DNA of 15,485 nucleotides from Coemansia sp. RSA 922 (GCA_027577415.1 JANBQS010000550.1:1-15485), one strand, 5' to 3'; counted from the stretch's first letter, positions 1-8,146 are shown. Numbers and translations: made by a program. Notes: generated from the sequence alone by a model not told the origin.

Positions 1-201
1 CATAAAAACACCATGCATCCCGAGCAGAGCATGGATTGGGACCCCCAGCTGCGTATGCAGTGGCTCAAACATTCGCTACACGTCCAGGACGACGAGTTTG
101 TGTCCTTGGCGGACGCGTTGCTGGAGTATGACCCTGAGGAGCGGCTTACCGCTGCTGAAGCCCTGAGGCACCCGTTCTTCCAGGGCATGTACGCCCTCTG
201 A
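1..201 (+). CDS. Protein kinase, C-terminal fragment (probably LAMMER/CLK dual-specificity kinase)
   Basis: The frame is open from base 1 to the TGA at 199-201, giving the last 66 residues of a gene that begins outside the window. The fragment ends with the classic end of a eukaryotic protein kinase domain: a LLEYDPEERLTAAEALRHPFF segment (residues about 40-60), which is the alpha-H/alpha-I region with its invariant Arg and the HPFF finish. Only five residues follow, so the catalytic domain is C-terminal in the protein. The preceding MDW...QWLKHSL resembles the 'LDW...PLKxYL' stretch before the last helices of LAMMER/CLK kinases (yeast Kns1, S. pombe Lkh1), which phosphorylate SR-type splicing factors. 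Other CMGC kinases such as Prp4 or DYRK end similarly, and the diagnostic EHLAMMER motif is outside the window. Kinase identity is secure; the subfamily is an inference. Confidence 0.8.
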   Translation, partial: HKNTMHPEQSMDWDPQLRMQWLKHSLHVQDDEFVSLADALLEYDPEERLTAAEALRHPFFQGMYAL

Positions 202-299
202 ACTCACTGCACATGTAGCATTAGTAGTTTTCGCTCTTGCATAGCATTGAAACATGTACATAAAAAAACAAAAGGATATATGGCTTTACGTACAACACT
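202..299. other. Convergent 3' intergenic spacer
   Basis: These 98 bp lie between two facing stop codons (kinase + and WD40 protein -). They contain an A-rich CATAAAAAAACAAAA stretch at about 259-273 that could serve polyadenylation of the + transcript. The space is so short that the two 3' UTRs probably overlap. Confidence 0.5.
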
Positions 300-1424
300 T
301 CAGTAAGGTGCAAAGCGGCGACTGTTGCCATTACTCGCGCGAGAAGAGGCAGACTTGTCTTTTTGACTCGAGGCAGTTGGCGAGACAGCCTGCACAAGGG
401 GAGACGGGGGTTGCGCAGGTACTGTTGTTGCCCACCAGCTCACGCGGCCATCCTCAGCACCAGAGACTGCCCAGCCTTGGCCCAGGTCCCAGTTAAGCCC
501 CCTCACGACTCCAGAGTGGCCCGATTGCAATGCTTGAACGTGCTCAAACGAGCCAGCACCAACATGCAACAAGTGGATATCGCCTTCGTTCGTACCGGCG
601 GCCAGGTACAGACTTTCTGTCTGCGAGTTGTATTTGCACCCAATAATATAGTCGATCGGTACTCCGCTTTCGGCCAAATCGCGTACATCGCCAAAGTCTG
701 CTAGCTGCGTTGCTTCGTTTGTCCATAGCTGTAGCGTCTCCATATCGCTATGTGCGTAGATGTACTGAGCGCTAGGACCAAAGTACCCGCATCCCGATAT
801 TGACGCCCCAGTGTTGGCTACATACAATAGTGCTTCGTCCTCGTCAGTCTGCGAGGCATCAAATGTGCACAAAAGGCCGTCGCTCGATCCCGACAGGAAC
901 TGATGAGAGATGCTGGGATGGCATCGAATCTGCGATACATCTTCGCTGTGCGAGTTTTCAAACACAGCGATTGGCTGGGCCACAGTTCGTGGGTCCCACA
1001 GATTAATTTTTGCGCAACAGTTCTTATCCAAAGCCGAGCCACTAACCAGCATGGTATCATCAATCGACATGTCAAAGCTCAGTACTGGATCCTTGGTTTT
1101 GAACGTTAGCGCGGGCGCCGCAGACAGCGCTTGCCGCAGGTCCCAGATGGTGATCTGCCCGTCCTTCGACGCGCTGAGTAGGCTGTTGGAGCGTGCCTTG
1201 ATCTCTGTGATTTGGTCTTTGTGGTACTTGAGCTGCCCCTTTGATTGTAGTGTGCTGGGCTCGAAGAATTTCACGCAAACGTCTGACGTCGACGCGGCAA
1301 TGCCAATGTCCGTATTTATGGCGTCGTAAACGTACGTATCGCTGCCGGGTTGAGGATTGGTGCGGACGTGGAGATTGAATTTCGGCAGCAGGGCTGGCGC
1401 CTGCGAGACAGGTATACGGGTCAT
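300..1424 (-). CDS. WD40 repeat protein, WDR89 family
   Basis: A 374-residue single-exon protein that folds as a WD40 beta-propeller. Blade-like segments are visible at about 36-56, 66-97 (ending IWDLR at 93-97), 105-146 (NLWDPR at 141-146), 158-189 (HSEDVSQIRCHP followed by SGSSDGLL), 203-234 (LQLW), 258-287 and 301-331 (SGHSGVVRGLNWD, then SGAEDGRVSWW). The order HSEDVxQxRxHP, SGSSDGL, DYIIG, AAGTNEGDIHLL, SGHSGVVR, SGxED is the pattern of animal WDR89 and of the yeast YNL035C-type relatives, which points to this family rather than a generic WD40 protein. The molecular role of the family is poorly defined. Residues 332-374 form a Ser/Pro/Ala-rich, basic, probably disordered tail ending in SRRFAPY. 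The start is the ATG at 1422-1424. The gene faces away from the PH-domain gene across a 1.6 kb shared upstream region. Confidence 0.85.
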   Translation of the reverse strand: MTRIPVSQAPALLPKFNLHVRTNPQPGSDTYVYDAINTDIGIAASTSDVCVKFFEPSTLQSKGQLKYHKDQITEIKARSNSLLSASKDGQITIWDLRQALSAAPALTFKTKDPVLSFDMSIDDTMLVSGSALDKNCCAKINLWDPRTVAQPIAVFENSHSEDVSQIRCHPSISHQFLSGSSDGLLCTFDASQTDEDEALLYVANTGASISGCGYFGPSAQYIYAHSDMETLQLWTNEATQLADFGDVRDLAESGVPIDYIIGCKYNSQTESLYLAAGTNEGDIHLLHVGAGSFEHVQALQSGHSGVVRGLNWDLGQGWAVSGAEDGRVSWWATTVPAQPPSPLVQAVSPTASSQKDKSASSRASNGNSRRFAPY

Positions 1425-2191
1425 TGCAAATGTAAGACAATTAAGCTAAATTGGAGAACAAGCCCCAAGGCAAGAAGCTTGTGCATCTTTTTTGCTTTTT
1501 GCCATCTTGATCAACGAATCACAACTGATGATGATCCAGCAACGGATCTGGCTAGTGTAAGTACATCGTTGAGGTGGCTTTAGTTCTTTGTGATACGCCT
1601 GAATTCACAAGGAACGCTCTGGAGAATTCCAGATACTCTCTCCAACTACGCCGACGGAATAGCGTTGAGCTGAGAAGACGGGACCTGAATTGTTTACCCG
1701 AAATCTGGCGGATCTAGCGGTTGATTGCATCTCTCTCTAACAGGCTACCCGACATACCACTCACACGCCTCACACTCGCACCCGGATATGTGGTGGTGCA
1801 ACAATAGAACAGCCACAGGTCTACCAAGCCATGATTTTTTAAAAGGGGGGAGATGGCGCAGAACACGGCTTATGCACAGCCATGTAGGCGTCATTTGCAA
1901 TGTATTTCTATCAGGTCAATGTGGCTTGGTGCGAAATGTACATTGCATGCGCGAAGAAAAAAATAAGCAAGCCGCTCTTAAAAGCCACCGCCTCCGTCCA
2001 CATGCAGCAAGGAAAGGACCCGATGACAAGCAACACTTTTGTACACACACATGTCGTAAGGAGAGGTCAGCTGGGTTAAGCAACAGACCAGTTCGGTTGC
2101 GCACGCCACTGCCATTAAAATTAGGGCAAATAAACCCACAGGTAGATTGCGTGTAATTCTCGAGAGAGGGTCAACAGCATGACGTACAAGT

Positions 2192-2212
2192 AAGGTCAAA
2201 AGGACTGACCTT
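2192..2212. repeat. Inverted repeat (7-bp arms, 7-bp spacer)
   Basis: AAGGTCA at 2192-2198 and its exact reverse complement TGACCTT at 2206-2212 are separated by AAAGGAC. The site lies about 800 bp upstream of the PH-domain gene and just after a TGACGTAC motif. It could be a dimeric transcription-factor site, but one dyad of this size can occur by chance in 1.6 kb. Confidence 0.35.
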
Positions 2213-2745
2213 TCTTGGTGCAAAAACGGGACATGTTCTGCAGCTCTCTCGGCCTAAGCAGCCACTGCCTTGCTGCACGACTGATCTGCCGCTTGCCGTG
2301 GTTGGCCCAAAGCTCAGTCCCGGGCTATTGTTGTCAGTGTCGTCCAATATGGCATGCAGCCAAGGGCTTTCTCTTGCACACATACACACCAAGTTCCAGT
2401 GGCTTGGGAATCCAGACTGAAATGCACCGCGGGCTGTTTCTGCAGACATTGGTCACAACAAAAGACATTACAACAATCTAGCACCTTTTTGGATGACAAT
2501 TTTTTTCCTTTCTTTTTGCCAGACCGAATTGTAAAGCGCCCACAGCAAGAAAACCTGGTCATTGTGCGCATCAAATGCGCAATTCCCCCAGCGAGCTTTT
2601 TTTCTTGTTGCTGTTGGGCAGAGAATGCTGACAGGACCCCTGGGCAGCGCTGAATTCATGCTGAAAACAAATCAGCGCATAGCTTTAGCATCCATGGTCC
2701 CTGTACTCGTTATTCACACACACCTGGGCATTTACTCAGCCCGTG

Positions 2746-2940
2746 CATAAAAGTCTGCCGAAGAGCTACTCACGATGACCAAAGCTCTTGGCTACCCGAA
2801 CCTTTTTTGACATTTACCGACTTTTTTGATACTTATTTTTTCCTTTGCTACCACGTTCTCAACTTGGCCATATTATCTAATTATTCTCTTTATTTCTTTT
2901 GTCCTTGTTTTTTTTTGTACGAGCCATTCCCTTTCCAACT
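2746..2940 (+). promoter_or_regulatory. Probable core promoter and pyrimidine-rich leader of the PH-domain gene
   Basis: A CATAAAAG element (about 2746-2753) is followed by a strongly T/C-rich stretch with repeated runs of T (2803-2940), ending about 75 bp before the ATG at 3014. The same layout of a TATA-like element and/or pyrimidine leader before the start codon recurs at other genes in this window. The exact transcription start is not visible from sequence. Confidence 0.4.
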
Positions 2941-3013
2941 TAATCGCCGAATAGTGACTGGTGTGTCTATAGCGCCGCCCATTAACTTTGACATCGATAG
3001 CCTCTGACATAGC

Positions 3014-5683
3014 ATGGTAGAGCCTGTCAATATTGGCTTGTTTACAGTACCAGAAAGCCTCAGTCACATCGTCGGTGGGTTTCGCAAGGGCACCATCAAG
3101 CTGCAAAGTCACTCGAAGGATACCAGTTCCGGAACAATGCCTACCATTGGCGGGCACAAGACGCTCGCCTCGCTCCTCCATCTCTCATCGTCGACAAAGT
3201 CCGAGAGCCGCGCCGCCTATAATCTCTACTCGGGGTCGCTGTCAGCCACAGCCCGCGATTACAGTCGCCCTGGATACAGCAACGATAGTGATGGACCGAC
3301 AGCAGTTGGAGCTGGCATTAGCATGGGTACCTGTATTACCATCAACGTGCGGTACGTTGCCAAGGATATGTGGCGGAAGGTGACCTTCCCGCCTGGTATC
3401 ACTGTCACGCAGGCCCGCGACATTTGCATGCTGCGTTTCAGCATCTGGCAACAGACCATGTACCAAGAGGGCGGTACCGAGGGAGCTGACGGCAACATGG
3501 GACATCAGCGTCCATCGATCGACCTGCGAAGCGACGAATTCACAAAGTCTCCACAACCACATGGTGGCAAGAGTGGCGCAACCGCAGGGCTGGATGGAAT
3601 TGCAGGAGGAGGTGGCGGCGGCGGTGGCGGAGGCCAAAATGCCGTGACGCAATTCCGCGACCAATACGGTCTGTTCTGGACGTCTTCGGGTCACTGGCTA
3701 GAGGCCGACGAAATGCTTAGCACGTATCCTCTGCGCAAGGGCGATGTTCTCGAGCTCCAGCACGTCATCGACTTTGTCCCACTGCAGCCAGAGGAGTTCA
3801 AGTATAGCTACGCCGAGGGCCATATATTTTGCTTGCACGCCGACAGTGCGACGACCAGCAGCTGGCGCTTGCGGTGGGCAGTTCTGCGCTGCCTCGTTTT
3901 GCGCCTCTATAGGCAGAAAGGCCAGTCGGAAGCTGACGTGGTCATCGATCTGTCTCAACCATTTAACTTGACCGACCAGGGCAGCCGCAGTTGGCCGCGC
4001 AATTCGTCAAAGATGAACGATGTAGTCTCAGTGCTGGGCACATTGGAGATGCCTCCAATCTCGTTGCATCCAGAGGCGCTGCCAGGTCGCCATGTCACTG
4101 GCGACGGTGGCATTCTGGTGCTGCAGGCCATGACAAGCAGCAGTCGGGCCTCGTCGCAGGCGCACAAGAGCAGCAGGAGCGCATTTGTGTTTTGCACCAG
4201 CAGTGCCTCTGAATACGAGGTTTGGCAGCACACATTGCGCCAGACCCAGACGCTGGGGACTAGCGCCAGCGCAGCGAGCAGTGCCAGTCCTAGTGCGTCG
4301 CACAACGCACAGTCTCCTAACACCGTCTCGTCTTCGGCGACCCTACGAGGCGGCTATAATCACAGCGGTACTGACTCTAGCGACCCACATGGATCTGGAA
4401 AACATACTGGTACAGGCCACAGCAATACGGCGGATTTTGGCGGCAGCAGGCCGTATGTAGTCGGCCAGACGATGTCGTCAGCATTGTCGCCAAAAATTAA
4501 CCAGCGACCCAGGGCTCCATCGTCGTCGACTCGCCATGAGGGCTATGTCAACAGAAAGGCGTCCGATGGATATGGATTCCGCCGTCGCTATTGCGTGCTT
4601 ACGCCCAGTACCTTGTTCGGATTCATGACTGCTAACAATTGTAAGGACTGTACGGATGACTCGCAGCTCATGGCCAACTGCGAGTTTGCCGTCTCTTTGG
4701 ATCCATCGTCAGTGACTATTGAAGCGATTGCTTGGAATGGCCGCTACCTGCTGCGAGTCTTTGGGCCTGACTCTAACTGCTTGCGTGACAAGCCCAGGAC
4801 TACGTCGTTGCAACCCGATGAGAACGCGCGTATCCACTGCACGGACATTCTGGCCACGGCAGCTCAGGCCGCCATCGAGCAGTACGGCAGTACGTTTGGC
4901 ATGTTGCCAGACTCACGCGAGCTAGTGCGGCTGATGGTCGAGGACCACGACGACGGTCAGCTGTGGGCAGTGGGGTTCAACAGCATCGCTGGCCTACAAA
5001 TAACCAGTCAGGCCAAGGTCATCATCAGCGCTCGGCGCGCAACTTTGTCCGTAGAGCCCAAGTCCCATTCCGATTTTAAGGAGCTGGCTTCGCTGGCCGA
5101 GAGCAGTCGTGACTCGGCAGAGGGACTCCACCATGGATTAGCTCTGCATGACGAGGGCGACGCGTCGACTGGCACCACTGCATCATCCAGCCCAGGCGTA
5201 GGCAAGCAGCAGTCGTTGAGCGAGTTCATCGTGAGCCATATGGACCCTATCACTGGCAAGGCGATGAAGAGGCCACCACCACTGTCGGCACCGTCACGTC
5301 GTCCAGAAGCTATTCTGCGTCAGCCGCTGGCCTCTCCCACCTCGGTACTCAGCCATGAGGGTAGTTGCGTGGGCGGCAGCGGCAGCATGGATGGGCACCA
5401 TGACGGGAGTACGGCGCCTAAATGGATACCATTAAGTATCGACAAGTACATCAAGGAGGAGGAAGAGCGCAAGCGGCACCACGGGTCAACGCATGCATCA
5501 ATGACGGGACTCCCGCTCACTGCCTCTAGCGACGGGGCATCTAGCAATCGGGTGCTCAGCTCCAAGGCGAGCAACGTCAGTGACAATGACCACCACTTCC
5601 AGCATGGGCAGAGCGGCCACAGCAGTGCTCGGCCGCCAGCAAGATTCAACTGGTTCAAGCGGCGTGGCTCGACGTCCAAGTAG
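3014..5683 (+). CDS. Large scaffold protein: talin-F0-like ubiquitin-fold domain plus two PH-like domains
   Basis: An 889-residue single-exon protein. The start is fixed by an in-frame TGA at 3005-3007 just before the ATG. Residues 104-142 (TCITINVRYVAKDMWRKVTF, then a helix) and 214-250 (DQYGLFW..GHWLEADEM..YPLRKGDVLELQ) together match the layout of the talin N-terminal F0 domain, whose own pattern is FGLF..GIWLEAGK..YMLRNGDTMEY. A 60-70 residue insert containing ten Gly in a row (198-207) interrupts it. Residues about 262-410 look like a first PH domain (FKYSYAEGHIFCLH, LRWAVLRCLVLRLY, a loop insert, FVFCTSSASEYEVWQHTL with Trp404 in the last helix). Residues 507-665 look like a second, split PH domain (HEGYVNRK, FRRRYCVL, QLWAVGFNSI with Trp651). 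The rest is Ser/Gly/His-rich and probably disordered, with short ordered islands (SEFIVSHMDPITGKAMKRPPP; WIPLSIDKYIKEEEERKR) and a basic C-terminus (FNWFKRRGSTSK). A membrane-phosphoinositide and small-GTPase or cortex scaffold role is inferred. An RA-PH arrangement as in Grb7/lamellipodin is the alternative reading. Confidence 0.75.
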   Translation: MVEPVNIGLFTVPESLSHIVGGFRKGTIKLQSHSKDTSSGTMPTIGGHKTLASLLHLSSSTKSESRAAYNLYSGSLSATARDYSRPGYSNDSDGPTAVGAGISMGTCITINVRYVAKDMWRKVTFPPGITVTQARDICMLRFSIWQQTMYQEGGTEGADGNMGHQRPSIDLRSDEFTKSPQPHGGKSGATAGLDGIAGGGGGGGGGGQNAVTQFRDQYGLFWTSSGHWLEADEMLSTYPLRKGDVLELQHVIDFVPLQPEEFKYSYAEGHIFCLHADSATTSSWRLRWAVLRCLVLRLYRQKGQSEADVVIDLSQPFNLTDQGSRSWPRNSSKMNDVVSVLGTLEMPPISLHPEALPGRHVTGDGGILVLQAMTSSSRASSQAHKSSRSAFVFCTSSASEYEVWQHTLRQTQTLGTSASAASSASPSASHNAQSPNTVSSSATLRGGYNHSGTDSSDPHGSGKHTGTGHSNTADFGGSRPYVVGQTMSSALSPKINQRPRAPSSSTRHEGYVNRKASDGYGFRRRYCVLTPSTLFGFMTANNCKDCTDDSQLMANCEFAVSLDPSSVTIEAIAWNGRYLLRVFGPDSNCLRDKPRTTSLQPDENARIHCTDILATAAQAAIEQYGSTFGMLPDSRELVRLMVEDHDDGQLWAVGFNSIAGLQITSQAKVIISARRATLSVEPKSHSDFKELASLAESSRDSAEGLHHGLALHDEGDASTGTTASSSPGVGKQQSLSEFIVSHMDPITGKAMKRPPPLSAPSRRPEAILRQPLASPTSVLSHEGSCVGGSGSMDGHHDGSTAPKWIPLSIDKYIKEEEERKRHHGSTHASMTGLPLTASSDGASSNRVLSSKASNVSDNDHHFQHGQSGHSSARPPARFNWFKRRGSTSK
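3605..3634 (+). repeat. Ten-codon glycine homopolymer inside the PH/talin-F0-like gene
   Basis: Ten consecutive Gly codons use a mixture of GGA, GGT and GGC. The protein run is therefore not a pure trinucleotide repeat, which suggests an older, tolerated flexible linker rather than a recent slippage expansion. It sits within the insert of the ubiquitin-like domain, before the QFRDQYGLFW strand. Confidence 0.85.
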
Positions 5684-6032
5684 CCTTGAATTTCTTCTAG
5701 CGGCTTGTCCAGAACAATGCCCCGGAGCCAATATTTGCTTGTGGCACAGGAAAGCATGCCTGATGTCCCTGGCCCACTTGGGGAACTCGTGGGAGAGCAC
5801 GGCCCTCTCTGGGACTATCAGCTACGTAATGTGTCGTGGCCAAAAATAGGAGATACTTAGAGGCTTGCATGCAATATTGCTTTCGCCGAGTTCACTCTCC
5901 CCCACTTTCTCCTCTCTTTGCTCGAATTTTGTTCTTTTCTTGTTCTTTTCCCTTTCCTTTTTTTCTTCTTCTTTTCTGTATCTGGGTTACAAACAAGCTC
6001 ACTTTTATAACTCGACATACATATTCGTTATC
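5684..6032. promoter_or_regulatory. Intergenic: PH-gene 3' end and CT-rich promoter/leader of the next gene
   Basis: A 349-bp spacer between two same-strand genes. Its first half shows no structure I recognise. Its second half (about 5891-5980) is an almost pure pyrimidine tract with many TTCTT/CTTTT units on the + strand, followed by TTTTATAAC at about 6003-6011 and then the ATG at 6033. The tract keeps the downstream frame open upstream of the ATG, but that extension is low-complexity and lacks an in-frame ATG, so I treat it as untranslated leader. Confidence 0.5.
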
Positions 6033-6695
6033 ATGCGACGGTGCTGGAAACCTCTGCTACTGCTCTTACTTGTGCTGGCCGCTGTGGTGTTCTCGACGCC
6101 CACACCCAGTACGCCCAGCCTCGAAAGTGCCAGTACCACTTCCAAGGCATCAGTATCGCCCGAAGTCGAGGACAGCGCGGATGCAGATCAGTCGATGGAC
6201 CGCATCCTCGCCACACTGGTGCAGCATGCGTTTGGACCACAACACGAGGACCATGCAGAGCTGTACTATCGAACCCGCTTCTTCACAGCCCGCCTCACGG
6301 CACGCATGCAGTACATTGTCGCACAGCAGGACTCACATGACGCCGCTGCCTCGCCTAGCAGCACAGTATCGGCTACAAATGCCCACGGAGACGATGCGTC
6401 GCTGGGACTGACCCAGGCAGAGGTCGATCAGCTCAACTCTATTAGAATGGATATGTGGCTGGCCTCGCGCAAGCTGTACCAAAGCTGGGGGTGTTTGAGC
6501 TATGACCTGACGCTGTGCAATGGTGAGTCGGGCAAGATTGGCGGGACCAAACCCTCCAAGAGCGAAAGAGCGGCTATGGCCAAGTGGGAAAAGCGCTTGT
6601 CAACACCCTTTGTCGTAAGCAAGCGTTTGCCACGGCAAGAAGCTGAGGAGATCCGCAATCTGACTCAGGGTATCCAAACCGTACTGCTCGCTTGA
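6033..6695 (+). CDS. Small secreted protein of unknown function
   Basis: A 220-residue protein that I do not recognise. It starts at the first in-frame ATG (6033). It opens with a textbook signal peptide: MRRCWK, then a hydrophobic LLLLLLVLAAVVF core, with cleavage likely near residue 21. A Ser/Thr/Pro-rich low-complexity segment follows (about 22-50), then a helical-looking region with aromatic and Arg residues (ELYYRTRFFTARLTARMQYI), a second Ser/Ala-rich spacer and a C-terminal part with LGLTQAEVDQLNSIRMDMW, then WGCLSYDLTLCNG. The mature protein has only two Cys (C-x7-C), which could form one disulfide. There is no GPI-like hydrophobic tail and no second membrane segment, so secretion or a cell-wall/vacuolar location is inferred. 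A GTGAGT donor-like site occurs at 6523-6528, but the unspliced frame reads to the stop. Only 112 bp separate it from the primase start. Confidence 0.65.
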   Translation: MRRCWKPLLLLLLVLAAVVFSTPTPSTPSLESASTTSKASVSPEVEDSADADQSMDRILATLVQHAFGPQHEDHAELYYRTRFFTARLTARMQYIVAQQDSHDAAASPSSTVSATNAHGDDASLGLTQAEVDQLNSIRMDMWLASRKLYQSWGCLSYDLTLCNGESGKIGGTKPSKSERAAMAKWEKRLSTPFVVSKRLPRQEAEEIRNLTQGIQTVLLA

Positions 6696-6807
6696 CTCGG
6701 CTCAGTCCACGAGAGTTGAACTTTTCTGACCTTGCTGTCTCTCATCGACGGTGTTTACTTTAGATATCTTTTTTATTTTTTTATTTTGCACGAGTGACCT
6801 AAAAAGA
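6696..6807 (+). promoter_or_regulatory. Short promoter/leader of the primase gene
   Basis: 112 bp lie between the secreted-protein stop and the primase ATG, and must hold both the upstream 3' end and the primase promoter. There is an AT-rich run (TTTAGATATCTTTTTTATTTTTTTATTTT, about 6760-6787). The MluI cell-cycle box ACGCGT of yeast replication genes is absent here. The frame is open upstream from a GTG at 6751, but the first ATG is at 6808. Confidence 0.4.
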
Positions 6808-8055
6808 ATGGAAATAGACGACAATATGATGCAAGTGGACGACGGTATCGACGAGATATCGCCCATGACGCTTGGCCACTACTACCAGAATTTGTTTCCA
6901 CACGCGCTATACTACAAATGGCTCAACTACAATGGCAAATTGGCAACTACCGAGTTTACGCATCGCGAGTTCAGTTTCACGATCAAAGACGGCATATACC
7001 TGCGCTACCAGTCATTCAAGGATAGCGAGGAGTTTCAGCGCGAGCTATCGCGACTCTCGCCGAGCAAAATCGACATTGGCGCGATATTCACAGCACCGCC
7101 CAAGCATGCCAAATCCCTACAACCAGGTGTGTTCAAACCCGTGTCCAAGGAGCTAGTCTTTGACATTGATATGACCGACTATGACGAGATCCGGACGTGT
7201 TGCCAGGGCGGAGATATCTGCGCCAAGTGCTGGCGCTTCATGACTGTGGCCATGCACGTTGTGGACCGCGCCTTGCGCGAGGACTTTGGATTCACCAAAA
7301 TCATGTGGGCGTACTCTGGTCGTCGTGGTGTCCATTGCTGGGTATGCGATGAGCGCGCGCGCAAACTCGACGATGCTGGGCGAAAGGCCGTTGCCGGCTA
7401 TTTGTCGCTGATACGCGGCGGAGCCGAGCAAGGCAAAAAGGTCAACCTCACGCAGCGGAGCGCACAACACCCGCATATTGTGCGCTCACTCGAGATTGTC
7501 GAGGAATATTTCGAGGACGTGTTACTTGTGGACCAGGAGATTTTGCTAACCAGAGACCGGTGGACAAAGGTCCTCAATGCATTGCCTGACGAGGAGCTAC
7601 GCAAAACTATGGACGCCCAGTGGTCCAAACGCCCAGACCGCTCGTCTGTTGACAAATGGTCTGAGCTGATTGATGCCGTGGATAAGCGCGCGGCAAAGAA
7701 GGGATCGAAATTCGGACTGAACACGTTTGAGCGCGATATTATGCTACAAATGACATACCCGCGTCTCGACGAGAACGTCACGACTCATGTTAACCATTTG
7801 CTGAAAAGCCCATTTTGCATTCACCCAAAGACTGGTCGCGTGTGCACGCCGATTGCCGCCGACCAGTTCGACTCATTTGACCCGTTTGCCGTCCCTACGC
7901 TGGCGCAGCTGTTGCGTGAGGTAAACGAAGCACCGTCACAATCTGGATCTATCGCTAAGAGCACCTCAATGGCGCCCTACATTGGCGTATTCGAGGATTT
8001 TGTCTCTACGGTATTGCCAACTCCTGTCAACAGCCAACCAAGCCTCGACTTCTAG
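6808..8055 (+). CDS. PRI1: DNA primase small (catalytic) subunit
   Basis: The catalytic subunit of primase, which with the large subunit PRI2 and DNA polymerase alpha makes the RNA primer for nuclear DNA replication. The 415-residue length is usual for eukaryotic PRIM1/Pri1. The match is strong and collinear: LGHYYQNLFPHALYYKWLNY near the N-terminus, the hallmark ELVFDIDMTDYDEIR with catalytic Asp119 and Asp121, the zinc site formed by Cys131/Cys132, Cys138 and Cys141 (CCQGGDICAKC), the nucleotide-binding SGRRGVHCWVCDE (170-182), the third metal Asp321 in YPRLDENV, then HLLKSPFCIHPKTGR (about 330-344) and DSFDPFAVPTL. All catalytic and zinc residues I can check are present, so the protein should be functional. 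The start is the first ATG (6808). The N-terminal MEIDDNMMQVDDGIDE is an acidic, variable lead-in. The gene ends 91 bp from the stop of the convergent beta-adaptin gene. Confidence 0.97.
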   Translation: MEIDDNMMQVDDGIDEISPMTLGHYYQNLFPHALYYKWLNYNGKLATTEFTHREFSFTIKDGIYLRYQSFKDSEEFQRELSRLSPSKIDIGAIFTAPPKHAKSLQPGVFKPVSKELVFDIDMTDYDEIRTCCQGGDICAKCWRFMTVAMHVVDRALREDFGFTKIMWAYSGRRGVHCWVCDERARKLDDAGRKAVAGYLSLIRGGAEQGKKVNLTQRSAQHPHIVRSLEIVEEYFEDVLLVDQEILLTRDRWTKVLNALPDEELRKTMDAQWSKRPDRSSVDKWSELIDAVDKRAAKKGSKFGLNTFERDIMLQMTYPRLDENVTTHVNHLLKSPFCIHPKTGRVCTPIAADQFDSFDPFAVPTLAQLLREVNEAPSQSGSIAKSTSMAPYIGVFEDFVSTVLPTPVNSQPSLDF

Positions 8056-8146
8056 TAATAATAATTTCCTGGCCCGTTTTTGCTTACTTTGCGAAGAAAA
8101 AATATATGTTTAAAATGCCCGAAAAAAGTAGATAAATGCCAAGTTT
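8056..8146. other. Convergent 3' spacer between primase and beta-adaptin
   Basis: 91 bp, AT-rich, containing TAATAATAATTT just after the primase stop and GAAGAAAAAATATATG at about 8092-8107. These are plausible cleavage/polyadenylation signals. The two transcripts probably overlap at their 3' ends. Confidence 0.5.

Larger units (their letters stand above)
1425..3013. other. Long divergent intergenic region; no convincing gene
   Basis: This 1.59 kb separates the WDR89-type gene (-) and the PH-domain gene (+). Frames of up to 143 codons exist on both strands, but they overlap one another, have no recognisable domains and biased composition (His, Arg, Cys), and look like chance. No tRNA B-box or rRNA-like sequence was seen. 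Visible items are a G-run (AAAAGGGGGGAG, about 1841-1852), a CRE-like TGACGTAC at 2180-2187, a 7-bp inverted repeat at 2192-2212, a CATAAAAG TATA-like element at about 2746-2753, and a T/C-rich leader at 2803-2940. Confidence 0.6.

Noticed and set aside
1524..1601. Possible C/D-box snoRNA: ATGATGA box near 1528 and CTGA box near 1599
   Set aside because: The sequences just outside the two boxes do not form the required terminal stem, and there is no clear D'/C' pair, so the boxes are probably coincidental.
1725..2156. 143-codon open frame on the + strand in the left intergenic region
   Set aside because: Composition is biased (His, Arg, Cys), no domain or signal is recognisable, competing frames overlap on the other strand, and no promoter-like context precedes it.
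5865..6032. In-frame upstream extension of the secreted-protein gene (56 codons)
   Set aside because: It begins with TTG, has no ATG, is an artefact of a pyrimidine tract (Ser/Phe/Leu-rich), and would bury an excellent signal peptide.
6751..6807. Upstream start for the primase (19 extra codons)
   Set aside because: The apparent start is GTG in an AT-rich leader. The first ATG at 6808 gives the usual family length.
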